This document shows, piece by piece, positions 43,849 to 52,160 of a stretch of 56,423 nucleotides of DNA. The position numbers and the translations under genes are program-made. Below the pieces are notes generated by a model, which was given only the letters and a program-made list of their open reading frames with translations, was not told where the DNA came from and searched no databases. The first letter of the stretch is position 1. Every line of letters starts with the position of its first letter. The stretch spans positions 1 to 56,423 of the forward strand of contig CAZSLZ010000002.1 of the NCBI GenBank assembly GCA_964607865.1, given 5' to 3'. This DNA is from CAZSLZ01 sp964607865. GTDB taxonomy: Bacteria > Vulcanimicrobiota > JAJTBE01 > CAZSLZ01.

Positions 43849-45156
43849 ATGTTTAAAAGGTTGAATAAAAGAAATAAATTTTTGCTTCTGGTTATTGTTC
43901 TAACCCTGGTGGTAAACCTGGTTTCCTGCAGCGAAGCCCACTCCAGCTTAGAAAAAAGCCTGCAGATTGTGGAATCGGTTCCTCTTGAAACCGAATTGGG
44001 AAACAAGAAATTTCTGGATACCCAGACAACCTGGCTGGAAATGATCAAGTCAGCGAAAAAAAGTATCGAATTGGAAACATTTTATATATCTACTAACCAG
44101 GATGGCCCTCTCACACCCGTTATTGAAGCCCTGAAAGATGCAGGAAAACGGGGAGTGAAAGTAAGGATTATCTCTGATTCAAATTTTTATAAAACCTATC
44201 CCGAACCTTTGAATTCTTTGAATGAAAGTAAAAATATCACAGTAAGAATCATACCTTTTGAACTTCTTGCTGAAGGCGTAATGCATGCCAAATTTTTTAT
44301 AGTTGATGACAATGAAGTTTTTATGGGAAGCCAGAATTTTGACTGGCGGGCTTTAAATCATATTCACGAATTGGGAGTAAAAATAAACAGCCCTGAAATT
44401 GCCGGCGAATTTAAAAAGATTTTTGAACTTGACTGGAAACTTTGTGATGAAAAAAACACAGAAGATCTGGCAGATATTCAGAACTTATTGAATGCAGAAC
44501 AGGGAGAGGTCAATTGTAAAAACCCGGTGGAAATAAACTATAATGGAAAACAGGCACGGGTTTACCCCGCTTTCAGCCCGCCAATTCTGTTATTCAAGGA
44601 TATGAATTCTGAAGAAGAAGAGATCATAAAACTGGTTGATAGCGCCAAAAAGGAAGTATGGATTCAGGTAATGAGTTACACCCCCATTCCCAGGAATAAA
44701 ACAAAGAAAGATTCCTACTACGAAAAAATTGACAACGCCCTCAGAAGGGCAGCTGCCCGGGGGGTTGATGTAAGATTATTGGTTTCCAACTGGGGGACAG
44801 GCAAGAAAACTCCTTATTTGAAGTCGTTGGCCTGTTTTCCGGGAATTGATGTCCGTATAAGTAACATACCTGAATACAGCAAGGGTTTCATACCTTTCGC
44901 CCGGGTGGAACATGGCAAGTATATGCTGGTAGATAAGGACAGAACTCTGATCAGTACTGCCAACTGGGAGAAGAGCTATTTTCATAACTCGAGAAACGCC
45001 AGTATTATTGTCGAAAGCCCCGATGTAAACAGTGAAATGAGAGAAACCTTCGAAAAAAGCTGGTCGGCAAAAACCACAGAAGAGATCGATTTGAAAAAAT
45101 TCTACAAACGCCCCAATATTTACCCCAAAAAGAAAAAAGACAATGGCAAGGATTAA
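43849..45156 (+). CDS. Phospholipase D-like lipoprotein
   Basis: A 435-residue PLD-superfamily protein. The N-terminus has a basic start, a hydrophobic stretch and a lipobox LVSC (Cys27), so it is a lipoprotein anchored on the outer face of a membrane. The two HKD half-sites are HAKFFIVDDNEVFMGSQNFD and HGKYMLVDKDRTLISTANWE, both complete. Substrates of this branch include cardiolipin-type phospholipids, other phosphodiesters and nucleic acids. None can be chosen here. The start is ATG 43849 with AGAGAGG upstream, rather than a TTG two codons earlier. The 3' end overlaps the PfkB gene by 14 bases. Confidence 0.9.
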   Translation: MFKRLNKRNKFLLLVIVLTLVVNLVSCSEAHSSLEKSLQIVESVPLETELGNKKFLDTQTTWLEMIKSAKKSIELETFYISTNQDGPLTPVIEALKDAGKRGVKVRIISDSNFYKTYPEPLNSLNESKNITVRIIPFELLAEGVMHAKFFIVDDNEVFMGSQNFDWRALNHIHELGVKINSPEIAGEFKKIFELDWKLCDEKNTEDLADIQNLLNAEQGEVNCKNPVEINYNGKQARVYPAFSPPILLFKDMNSEEEEIIKLVDSAKKEVWIQVMSYTPIPRNKTKKDSYYEKIDNALRRAAARGVDVRLLVSNWGTGKKTPYLKSLACFPGIDVRISNIPEYSKGFIPFARVEHGKYMLVDKDRTLISTANWEKSYFHNSRNASIIVESPDVNSEMRETFEKSWSAKTTEEIDLKKFYKRPNIYPKKKKDNGKD

Positions 45157-46108
45157 CCTGCAAATATCCCACAACAGGAAATTTGACGTGGTGGGCATGG
45201 GAATGAACGCCATTGACCATATTATTACCGTGCCGGGTTATCCCGAGCCCAACTCCAAAACCCGGTTAAAGGAATACAATTTACAGGGAGGAGGGCAGAT
45301 TGGAAACTCTCTGGCCGCCCTTGCCAGGCTGGGTTTAAAAACCCGGTGCCTGGGCAAGGTAGGTGACGACTGGCAGGGCGAACTTTCACTGAAACTTCTT
45401 AAAGAAGCCGGTGTCGATGTTTCCTTTGTTATTCAGGAAAAAAATTGTACCAACCAGTTTGCCTTTATTATTGTTGATGAAAGAAACGGCAATCGCACCA
45501 TAATGGCTCACCGCCATAAAAAACTGGAATTTGAGCCCGGCGATTTTCCCAAGAAAGCGATATTGTCGGGCAAAATTTTGTTCCTCGACGGTTCAGGTAA
45601 AAAATGTTCCCTCGATGCCATCAGATTGGCACAAAAAGCAGGAATACCCGTAGTTCTTGATGTGGAAAGAATGAAGGATTATCTGGAAGATATGCTGGGG
45701 CTGGCAGATGTTATAATAGCAGCTGAAACCTTCAAAGATGCCATTTGTCCCGGAGAAAACTGGGAAAAATTTCTGGAAATAATATTCCGGAAATACTCTC
45801 CCAGATATTGCGGAATCACACTGGGTGAAAAGGGCTCAGCCGGGTTTGACGGAAAAAACCTGTATTATGCGCCTTCATACCCGGCCAGGGTGGCAGATAC
45901 TACCGGCGCCGGTGATATCTATCATGCCGCTTTTATTTTCGGGTTACTGCAGGAATGGGATATTGGGAGGGTTATACTCTTTTCCAATGCAGCTGCCGGT
46001 TTGAAATGTGAACATATCGGAGCCAGGGCAGGAGCGCCGGAATTTGAAGAGGTTGAAAGATTGATGGAAGAAAATACAAATATTAAATGTAAAGTTTATG
46101 AGAGGTAA
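45143..46108 (+). CDS. PfkB family sugar kinase
   Basis: A 321-residue ribokinase-fold kinase. Motif 1 is the glycine pair in YNLQGGGQIGNSLAALARLG, and motif 2 is DTTGAGDIYHAAFIFG with the catalytic Asp. FDVVGMGMNAIDHIITVPGY opens the fold. The substrate is not evident: ribokinase, fructokinase and nucleoside kinase are all possible. It overlaps the end of the phospholipase D-like gene, so expression is coupled. It is distinct from the psuK-like gene at 22139. Confidence 0.9.
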   Translation: MARINLQISHNRKFDVVGMGMNAIDHIITVPGYPEPNSKTRLKEYNLQGGGQIGNSLAALARLGLKTRCLGKVGDDWQGELSLKLLKEAGVDVSFVIQEKNCTNQFAFIIVDERNGNRTIMAHRHKKLEFEPGDFPKKAILSGKILFLDGSGKKCSLDAIRLAQKAGIPVVLDVERMKDYLEDMLGLADVIIAAETFKDAICPGENWEKFLEIIFRKYSPRYCGITLGEKGSAGFDGKNLYYAPSYPARVADTTGAGDIYHAAFIFGLLQEWDIGRVILFSNAAAGLKCEHIGARAGAPEFEEVERLMEENTNIKCKVYER

Positions 46109-46112
46109 GTTA

Positions 46113-46619
46113 ATGAAAGATAAATTTTTAGGCCTGGTTTTTCTGGGAATTATTATTTTGACAGGGACCGGGCTTTATTTTGCCTATGACAGTTACGCTC
46201 ACCCCCGGATTCCCGATATGTCCCTGCCCACCACCAACGGAAAACAGGAGAAACTTCTTGATTTCAAGGGCAAAAAATATGGCGTAATTATGTATGGTTC
46301 CCTTACACCATGCAAAGGGCACATATCAGCAATGAAAAAGAACGCCAAATCTTACGATATTTTAATGAAAAGCGAAAAGTATCACCCGATTCTGGTTTAT
46401 GGAGATAAAGATGCCGCCGGCGCCCTGGAATTTGCCAAAACCCTGGGCAAACCGGTTTTTCTTGATCCCGGCAGAAAATTGGCAAAAATACTAGGGGTTA
46501 AATGGTATCTTGTTGCAGTATTCGATGAAAAAGGCAAATCCAGGGTGTTTCGCCATGGTATAGGATTGATTCCCAAAAAGGAACTGCCTGAACTGCTGGA
46601 CAAAGATGTGGAAAAATAA
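46113..46619 (+). CDS. Membrane-anchored thioredoxin-fold (redoxin-like) protein
   Basis: A 168-residue protein with one N-terminal membrane helix (residues ~4-24) and an exported thioredoxin-like domain. IPDMSLPTTNGKQEKLLDFKGK is typical of the AhpC/TSA-redoxin start, and Cys67 (GSLTPCKGH) sits at the usual active-site turn. There is only that one Cys, so it would act like a 1-Cys peroxiredoxin or may be inactive. DAAGALEFAKTLGKPVFLDP resembles bacterial redoxins. GAGAGGTAAG sets ATG 46113 as the start. It lies four bases after the PfkB gene. Confidence 0.75.
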   Translation: MKDKFLGLVFLGIIILTGTGLYFAYDSYAHPRIPDMSLPTTNGKQEKLLDFKGKKYGVIMYGSLTPCKGHISAMKKNAKSYDILMKSEKYHPILVYGDKDAAGALEFAKTLGKPVFLDPGRKLAKILGVKWYLVAVFDEKGKSRVFRHGIGLIPKKELPELLDKDVEK

Positions 46620-46762
46620 TATTACCAGAAGGAGTCCCTGTATTAAAAACATAGGCTGGGTGGCAACTTTTTCTTTGTTTGCTTACCTTGGCTTCGTGAG
46701 CGTCGGATCTTTTGCTTTTTTCCAGCTACATTGCGAACAATATATTTACTTTTCTAAAACAG

Positions 46763-46798
46763 CGTCATTGCGGGGTTTCGCAGAAACCATGGCAATCT
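46763..46798 (+). repeat. Dispersed hairpin repeat, copy E
   Basis: CGTCATTGC ... GGCAATCTA with inner stem GGTTTC (46774-46779), loop GCA, GAAACC (46783-46788), perfectly paired. It is the ATTGC/GCAAT variant. Its end covers the stop codon of the minus-strand gene at 46797. The 177-base gap also has GCGAACAATATATT (46735-46748), the reverse complement of the unit at 1235. Confidence 0.75.
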
Positions 46799-47351
46799 AT
46801 TTGTACGTCTTTATAATTTGAAAGTATTTCTTTCCACTGTTCCGGGCTCTCATAATCTGGCCTGCAGTAGCCTTGTAGCCAAGAATATCCTTGGCAAATT
46901 TCAACCCTGCCAGATTTCGATATTCTCCATCATATAACTTTATGGGTTTGCCGTAGTTAAGCCAACTATGATATTGGCCATAGGCGTGGCGGAATTCACT
47001 GGGGATATGGGCGCCCCCCGTGGATATATAGAACATGGAGGGGTTCACATTCAATTTCTCTACAATTTCCTGCCAGCTCATTGCTTCTTTTCGCCATTTA
47101 TTTATAGTGAAGGGGTCCGTTCCGGTCTTCTGGGTAAGGTAAAAGTTAACCAGCACATCGCCGGGAAACTCCCTGTAGCTTTGGCCCACAGAAATCACCA
47201 CAATGGGATCCTGGTGGAAATATCTGGAAACCATAGTGGTCATAGGGCTGTTGTTGTAAAACACGGTAGCCGGATCCGGTTCTTCCATAGCGATGGCTCC
47301 CGATATTGATATTGCCAGCAGTAACAATGCCATTATAATTTGCTTCTTCAT
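46797..47351 (-). CDS. Secreted protein, paralogue of the next gene upstream
   Basis: A 184-residue protein with a signal peptide (MKKQIIMALLLLAISISGAIA, cleavage near residue 21). The mature part contains SVGQSYREFPGDVLVNFYLT, then MSWQEIVEKLNVNPSMFY, which matches MEWHQVIKTIGYDPAELF in the neighbouring gene. Both genes have an aromatic-rich helix afterwards (FRHAYGQYHSWLNYG / FRSAFDKFRHWEKDP) and LAGLKFAKDILGYKATAGQI-like C-termini. I know no family name. Its stop codon lies in a dispersed repeat, so the original 3' end may have been replaced. Confidence 0.65.
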   Translation of the reverse strand: MKKQIIMALLLLAISISGAIAMEEPDPATVFYNNSPMTTMVSRYFHQDPIVVISVGQSYREFPGDVLVNFYLTQKTGTDPFTINKWRKEAMSWQEIVEKLNVNPSMFYISTGGAHIPSEFRHAYGQYHSWLNYGKPIKLYDGEYRNLAGLKFAKDILGYKATAGQIMRARNSGKKYFQIIKTYK

Positions 47352-47369
47352 TTTTTATCTTCCTTTCTC

Positions 47370-47948
47370 TTATCTGCCGCCGGAAAGAATCATATAGATC
47401 CAGTCGGCGCCTTCATTTTTCTTTCTCATTACATTAAGGGAAGGAACCCCAAAGGCTTTCACCACCAGGTTAAGATTAACCATGTTTCTGGTTTCATCGT
47501 CAGTGAGTTGTATTTCTTTTAAAGGGTCCTTTTCCCAGTGACGGAACTTATCGAAGGCTGAGCGAAAAATTCCGGGGACCCGGGAAGTTCTGGATATCTC
47601 TGCGGCAGTAAATAATTCTGCCGGGTCATAACCGATGGTTTTTATAACCTGATGCCATTCCATTCCCTTTCTTTTCAGCCCCATTATATCTCTGGGGTCA
47701 AGGCCGGTATTTTTTCCCAGGTGCAGGCACACCGCCACATCATCATCGTTTTCCGCCCCTATAAAACTGCCCAGGGTGGCTACCATTTTTTTGTCATACC
47801 CATACTGCTGTGCCATTATCCATGTAAGCATGGAATCTTCGGCCCAGTGCGGCGGGGGGTCGGGCAGGCCCTGGGGTTTTACTGTTTCAATACCTGTGAA
47901 TAACAACAGCAGTATACAAAGAATGGTTCTTATTGATCTTGTTCTCAT
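47370..47948 (-). CDS. Secreted protein, paralogue of the next gene downstream
   Basis: A 192-residue exported protein: basic start MRTRSIR, hydrophobic TILCILLLLFTGIE, then a mature region. It aligns in block order with the protein at 46797: GLDPRDIMGLKRKGMEWHQV, YDPAELFTAAE, FRSAFDKFRHWEKDP and MVNLNLVVKAFGVPSLNVM. ATG 47948 is preferred because GGAGG lies eight bases upstream. A frame eight codons longer overlaps that site. The two genes are 18 bases apart and clearly a tandem duplication. Function unknown. Confidence 0.65.
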   Translation of the reverse strand: MRTRSIRTILCILLLLFTGIETVKPQGLPDPPPHWAEDSMLTWIMAQQYGYDKKMVATLGSFIGAENDDDVAVCLHLGKNTGLDPRDIMGLKRKGMEWHQVIKTIGYDPAELFTAAEISRTSRVPGIFRSAFDKFRHWEKDPLKEIQLTDDETRNMVNLNLVVKAFGVPSLNVMRKKNEGADWIYMILSGGR

Positions 47949-48166
47949 AAAAAAATTACCTCCATGAAACAAGAATAAGGTTAAACCTCAAACTTAAAGG
48001 GCTGTACTCAGCTTGGAAAATACAGAGGAAAAAACATATAATTATTGAATATATAGTTTATTGATTATAATTATCCTTCATTAGAGTTATAAACAATAAT
48101 TAACTGGAGCTTTACCGGTTAAATGCAAGTTTCCAACCGTAGGCTTGAGTCGAAAAAGGTGAGTCC

Positions 48167-49483
48167 ATGCTGAAAAATATTATACAGTTTTCCGATATGA
48201 TACCAGAAATTTCCGGTTCTCCTTTCGTCAACCTCTCTTCTGATGTTAATCGCTATGTACTCGACAACGGAATGGTAATCCTTACCAAGGAAGTTTATCC
48301 CACCAATGTGGTTTTTCTATCTTTATGGGCACGGGTGGGGTCCTCCTATGAAATCGACGAGGAAGCCGGCATTTCCCACTTTGTGGAACACATGCTCTTC
48401 AAGACTACAAAAAAAAGGGGCCTGGGTCAGATTGCACAGGAAATACACGCCCTGGGCGGTTATCTGAACGGTTTTACATCTTATGACTGCACAGCTTACT
48501 GGATGGTTTTGCCCGGTTCTTCCTTTAACAAGGCAATGGAAATTTTGTACGATGCAATTTTCAATCCTCTTTTTGACCCGGCGGAAGTAGAAAAGGAAGC
48601 TAATGTCATTCTGGAAGAGATTGCCATGTATAAAGACCGTCCCGAATCTTACCTTTCAAAGAAATTAATGCGGGAAGCTTTTCAGAAACATAATTATGGC
48701 CGGCCCATTATAGGCTTTGAAGAGGTGGTTAAGAATGCCACAGCCAGCCAGCTTCAGAAATATTATCATCATTATTACAAGCCCAATAATTGTTTTCTGG
48801 TAGCGGTGGGGGATCTGGATACCATGGAAGTAGTTCAGAAAAGCGAACGGATCTACAGAAAATTAAAAGAGGGAAATATCGAAAAATTAACTTCTACCAG
48901 GGAGCCCGCCCAGAAGGAATTGAGAAGGGTGGATTTAACGGGCAGAATCCAGAGCGGCCATATTCAGATGGCGTTTCATATTCCTTCAATTTTTGACAAG
49001 GACACCTATCCATTGGCATTGATTGCCAATGTTCTGGGTAATGGTAAATCTTCCAGGTTGTATAGGGAATTAAGGGAAAAAAGGAAGCTGGTCAATGATG
49101 TGGCAGCTTATACTTATTCCCAGAAAGATCCATGTCTTATGTTTATCGATATGGAATTACCCCAGAAAAACATGAAGGCCACCGAGGAAGCTGTCTTTGA
49201 AATTCTTGAAGATCTGCGCAAGAATGGTATAACCGAAAAGGAATTTGAACGGGCAAGGAACCTTGAAGAGTTTCAATATGTGGCGGGCCAGGAAACAGTG
49301 GAAGCCCAGGGACGCAAGGTGGGATACGCCGAGATTATGGGAGATTACATGCTGGTGGAAAAATATATTCAGCGATTGTTATCTGTAAGCAGGGAAGAAG
49401 CTGAGGAAGCAGCATGTCAATACCTGGTGCCCTTCAACTGCACGGTGGGAACTTATCAACCCGGAGACGACGAAGAAGAATAA
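48167..49483 (+). CDS. M16 family zinc peptidase, catalytic subunit
   Basis: A 438-residue processing-peptidase-like protein. The inverted zinc motif is His71-x-x-Glu74-His75 (GISHFVEHMLFK), with the distal Glu near residue 150 in ANVILEEIAMY. The paired C-terminal M16 domain has GNGKSSRLYRELREKRKLVN. There is no signal peptide, so it is cytoplasmic unless exported otherwise. AAGGTGAG precedes the ATG. With the next gene it forms an active/inactive pair as in mitochondrial MPP and several bacterial two-gene M16 systems. Confidence 0.94.
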   Translation: MLKNIIQFSDMIPEISGSPFVNLSSDVNRYVLDNGMVILTKEVYPTNVVFLSLWARVGSSYEIDEEAGISHFVEHMLFKTTKKRGLGQIAQEIHALGGYLNGFTSYDCTAYWMVLPGSSFNKAMEILYDAIFNPLFDPAEVEKEANVILEEIAMYKDRPESYLSKKLMREAFQKHNYGRPIIGFEEVVKNATASQLQKYYHHYYKPNNCFLVAVGDLDTMEVVQKSERIYRKLKEGNIEKLTSTREPAQKELRRVDLTGRIQSGHIQMAFHIPSIFDKDTYPLALIANVLGNGKSSRLYRELREKRKLVNDVAAYTYSQKDPCLMFIDMELPQKNMKATEEAVFEILEDLRKNGITEKEFERARNLEEFQYVAGQETVEAQGRKVGYAEIMGDYMLVEKYIQRLLSVSREEAEEAACQYLVPFNCTVGTYQPGDDEEE

Positions 49484-49517
49484 GCTGATTCTATATCATT
49501 TTTGAAGGTGGAGCCGA

Positions 49518-50795
49518 ATGGGAAGAAAAAGGAAAAAGGAAAAAATTACAACTCAGAAGATAGAACTTGATAATAAAACCCGGATTCTGGTCCGTGAAGA
49601 CCACTCCAACCCTATTATTTCTATGGTAGCAGCCTTCAGGGGCGGGCGCTGCCTGGAAACTGAAGAAAATAACGGCCTGACATCCTTGTGTATGAGAACC
49701 CTCATGAGCGGGTGCGACGGCTACGATCTTTTCAGCCTGAATGAAGAACTGGAACAATTCGGCATCAGTATTTATCCTTTTTATGGCGCCGACACTCTGG
49801 GCCTTAAAATGAACTGTATTTCCAAACATTTTGACAAAGGCCTGGAGTTATTCAGAATAATTCTTCTGTCTCCCACATTTCCTGAAGAAGAACTGGAGAA
49901 GGAAAAAGAAAACCTGATTGAAGATATTAAAAAAGAAAAAGATGATATTTTTTCCTACAGTTTAAATGTCTGCCGCCGCCTGGTTTTTGAAGACCACTCT
50001 TACGGGCTGCCCGTATATGGGACTGATGAAACTGTCAGTAAGTTAAATCGCCAGGCTGTTATGGACTATCATAAAAATCTTTTCTGCCCCAGAAATATGG
50101 TTATATCTTTTGTGGGCGATATTGAGGCTGAACAGGCAAGACAAAGTATTGAGGATAATTTTAAAGATTATGATTTCTGTGGTGAAATCCCCGAAGTAGA
50201 AAAAGCAAAAAAGAGTATAAAGAACGTCAAGGAAGAAACCATAACCACAGAGAAGCAACAGGTGGCAATTTGCATCGGTTTTCACGCCCCTTCAATCTAC
50301 AGCGAAGATTTCTACACTTTCAAGGTCCTGAACCAGGTATTGTCGGGTATGGGGTCCCGGCTGTTCATTGAATTGCGGGACAGGCAAAGCCTGGCATACT
50401 CTGTAAATTCGCGTTATACAAGTTATATGGGTGGTGGAATTTTCCAGGCATATATCCTGACCTCATACAAACATAAAGAAAAAGCGCGGTTGTCGTTACT
50501 GGAAGAAGTAGATAGATTAAGAACCCGGCTGGTTACCTATGACGAGCTGGTCAGAGCCAAGCGTTATCACTTGGGGCTTTTTGATATTGGCCTGCAACGA
50601 AAAATTTCCAAGGCATCAAAGTTGGGCTTTTATGAAATAGCTGGCCAGGGTTATGATTTTATAGACGGTTATTCAGAAAAGATAAAACGAATTACCCGCC
50701 AGAAAGTAAAAAGAGCGGCGGAGAAGTATTTAAAACCTCAGTGTTATGCCATTTCTATTCTGAGTCCAGCAACTTTCCCAAAAAGTCTTCGATAA
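49518..50795 (+). CDS. M16 family protein, inactive partner subunit
   Basis: A 425-residue M16 homologue whose zinc motif is lost: the HxxEH position reads GLTSLCMRTLM. The substrate-binding Arg/Tyr-type region is kept (RDRQSLAYSVNSRYTSYMGG), as expected of the non-catalytic subunit in heterodimeric M16 proteases. It begins 34 bases after the catalytic subunit with GGTGGAG upstream. The last 41 bases overlap the convergent gene at 50755. Confidence 0.92.
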   Translation: MGRKRKKEKITTQKIELDNKTRILVREDHSNPIISMVAAFRGGRCLETEENNGLTSLCMRTLMSGCDGYDLFSLNEELEQFGISIYPFYGADTLGLKMNCISKHFDKGLELFRIILLSPTFPEEELEKEKENLIEDIKKEKDDIFSYSLNVCRRLVFEDHSYGLPVYGTDETVSKLNRQAVMDYHKNLFCPRNMVISFVGDIEAEQARQSIEDNFKDYDFCGEIPEVEKAKKSIKNVKEETITTEKQQVAICIGFHAPSIYSEDFYTFKVLNQVLSGMGSRLFIELRDRQSLAYSVNSRYTSYMGGGIFQAYILTSYKHKEKARLSLLEEVDRLRTRLVTYDELVRAKRYHLGLFDIGLQRKISKASKLGFYEIAGQGYDFIDGYSEKIKRITRQKVKRAAEKYLKPQCYAISILSPATFPKSLR

Positions 50796-51180
50796 TATTG
50801 CGATAGCGTGGATCTTTGAGCAGTTTATTTTTAAGGGTGTTTTCCATCTGTTCATAACCCGGGTTGCTGGCAAATTTATTTCCGTATTCCTTTTTCAGGG
50901 CGTTTCCCACCAGCCTTTCGGTGGCCTGGTCGATAAAAGATTCCGACTCCGGGTCCAGGTCGGAGATATCAGCTTTGGCATCAGCCATGAACGCTTCTTT
51001 TTTCTGTTCGGGAATATTTTTTGCAGCATCAGACATAACGAAGGCATCGCCGGCTTCTTCCATGGACTCCTCGTAGGTGTCCATTTTTGTTTCCTTGAGT
51101 TTTTTCTTTACCTCAGAGCCAACTTCCGCATTGAACGGGACCTGAAAACCCTGAATGTTAGTAGGATCAATTTGACCCAT
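50755..51180 (-). CDS. Acidic helical protein of unknown function
   Basis: A 141-residue protein that I do not recognise. It opens MGQIDPTNIQGFQVPFNAEV and is then almost entirely helical and charged. The middle is Asp/Glu-rich (KADISDLDPESESFID) and the end is basic to mixed (RYRNIIEDFLGKLL). The C-terminal half (LKKEYGNKFASNPGYEQMENTLKNK) is faintly like helical rod or cap adaptor proteins, but I would not assign it. GGAGGAGG precedes ATG 51180. It is divergent from the flagellar operon and shares its intergenic region, so co-regulation is possible. It overlaps the M16 partner gene tail to tail. Confidence 0.6.
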   Translation of the reverse strand: MGQIDPTNIQGFQVPFNAEVGSEVKKKLKETKMDTYEESMEEAGDAFVMSDAAKNIPEQKKEAFMADAKADISDLDPESESFIDQATERLVGNALKKEYGNKFASNPGYEQMENTLKNKLLKDPRYRNIIEDFLGKLLDSE

Positions 51181-51728
51181 AATCAATCCTCCTCCGGATA
51201 AATAACCTGAACAAAGATTTCTTTAATTGTTTTAGATACCCTTTTATCTTAACACATTTCTTTATGAGTTGGCAAAGTTATTTAAGTTGTCTGCAAATTT
51301 TTATAATTACAATTTTTGGCAAAATGTGTATTTAGCAGTTATTTAGTTATTTCTGGAATAAATAGCTTGACAGTTTGTATAAGGTAGCAGGAAGTTGTTA
51401 TCTTTATTATGGATACTATTATTTTATCAATGATTATGTATAAAAAGTAAAGGTTGTATTTAAACTATTTTTTTACAATTTATTAACGATTTATTAATGA
51501 AATTTACACAATTGTAACATGGATGTTAAAAGTGAACAGGATGTTAATATTATTTCTAAAAGGGACGAGAATGTTAACAAAAAATTAACATGTTGCTAAT
51601 ATAATATTAATAAACATCAGGTATCATTTTAACAGGAAATATCGAAAGAATCTTTATTTCAAGTCAACTGTCTGGTCCTGACGGCGTAAATACGAGGCTG
51701 CCAGAACTTTAAAGGGAGGGAATTCCTG
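51181..51728. promoter_or_regulatory. Long AT-rich regulatory region upstream of the flagellar operon
   Basis: 548 bases with no gene. It holds a cluster of ATGTTAA motifs at 51523, 51541 and 51571, with an inverted copy TTAACAT at 51585-51591. The last pair forms an inverted repeat with a seven-base spacer. A -35/-10 candidate lies within the cluster. The untranslated leader to flgB would be over 100 bases. I saw no conserved sigma-54 or sigma-28 promoter and no c-di-GMP riboswitch core. Confidence 0.5.
51574..51602 (+). promoter_or_regulatory. Candidate promoter for flgB operon
   Basis: TTAACA (51574-51579), 17 bases, TAATAT (51597-51602). An alternative -10 is TATAAT at 51600-51605 with a 20-base spacer. 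It overlaps the ATGTTAAC inverted repeat, which would suit regulation by a bound factor. AT-rich DNA makes such matches common. Confidence 0.3.
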
Positions 51729-52145
51729 ATGGATGTTATAGGAATGTTTAAACAATTGGAGAACGCACTGGATGCTGCATCTTTGAGGCAGCAGGTTATA
51801 GCAAACAACATAGCCAATGCCGGTACCCCCAATTTTAAAACTCAGGGTGTGGCCTTTGAGGATGAATTGAAGAAGGCGCTAGCCTCTAACGATGATCCGA
51901 TGAGTTTTGGTGTCAAACCTGTAAGTATGAATGAAGATCTGTCCAATGACGAAGATTTTGTAATTGACGGCGGGGTGGATCCCAACAAGGTTCGGGCCAA
52001 GGTTTATGATACCGGCAACAATGTTGATATGAACAAGGAAATGGTAAACCTGGCCAGGAATCAGATTCATTATAATATGCTGACTGACAAGTTGGGTGGA
52101 TTTATGGGCATCGTTCAGACAGTAATTGAAACCCATGGAAAGTAA
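51729..52145 (+). CDS. flgB: Flagellar basal-body rod protein FlgB
   Basis: The proximal rod protein of the flagellar axle, exported by the flagellar type III system. The 138-residue protein has the rod-family N-terminus ALDAASLRQQVIANNIANAG followed by TPNFK, a central acidic loop, and the C-terminal helix NVDMNKEMVNLARNQIHYN. GGGAGG precedes the ATG. First gene of the operon flgB-flgC-fliE-fliF. Confidence 0.97.
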   Translation: MDVIGMFKQLENALDAASLRQQVIANNIANAGTPNFKTQGVAFEDELKKALASNDDPMSFGVKPVSMNEDLSNDEDFVIDGGVDPNKVRAKVYDTGNNVDMNKEMVNLARNQIHYNMLTDKLGGFMGIVQTVIETHGK

Positions 52146-52160
52146 GGGAGGAAAGGCATA

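Noticed and set aside
46606..46821. 71-codon plus-strand frame after the redoxin-like gene
   Set aside because: It starts inside the redoxin-like gene, runs through a mobile repeat and overlaps the next gene's end.
51187..51728. c-di-GMP riboswitch upstream of flgB
   Set aside because: I could not find the conserved GEMM core, and the region is mostly AT-rich with short motifs only.
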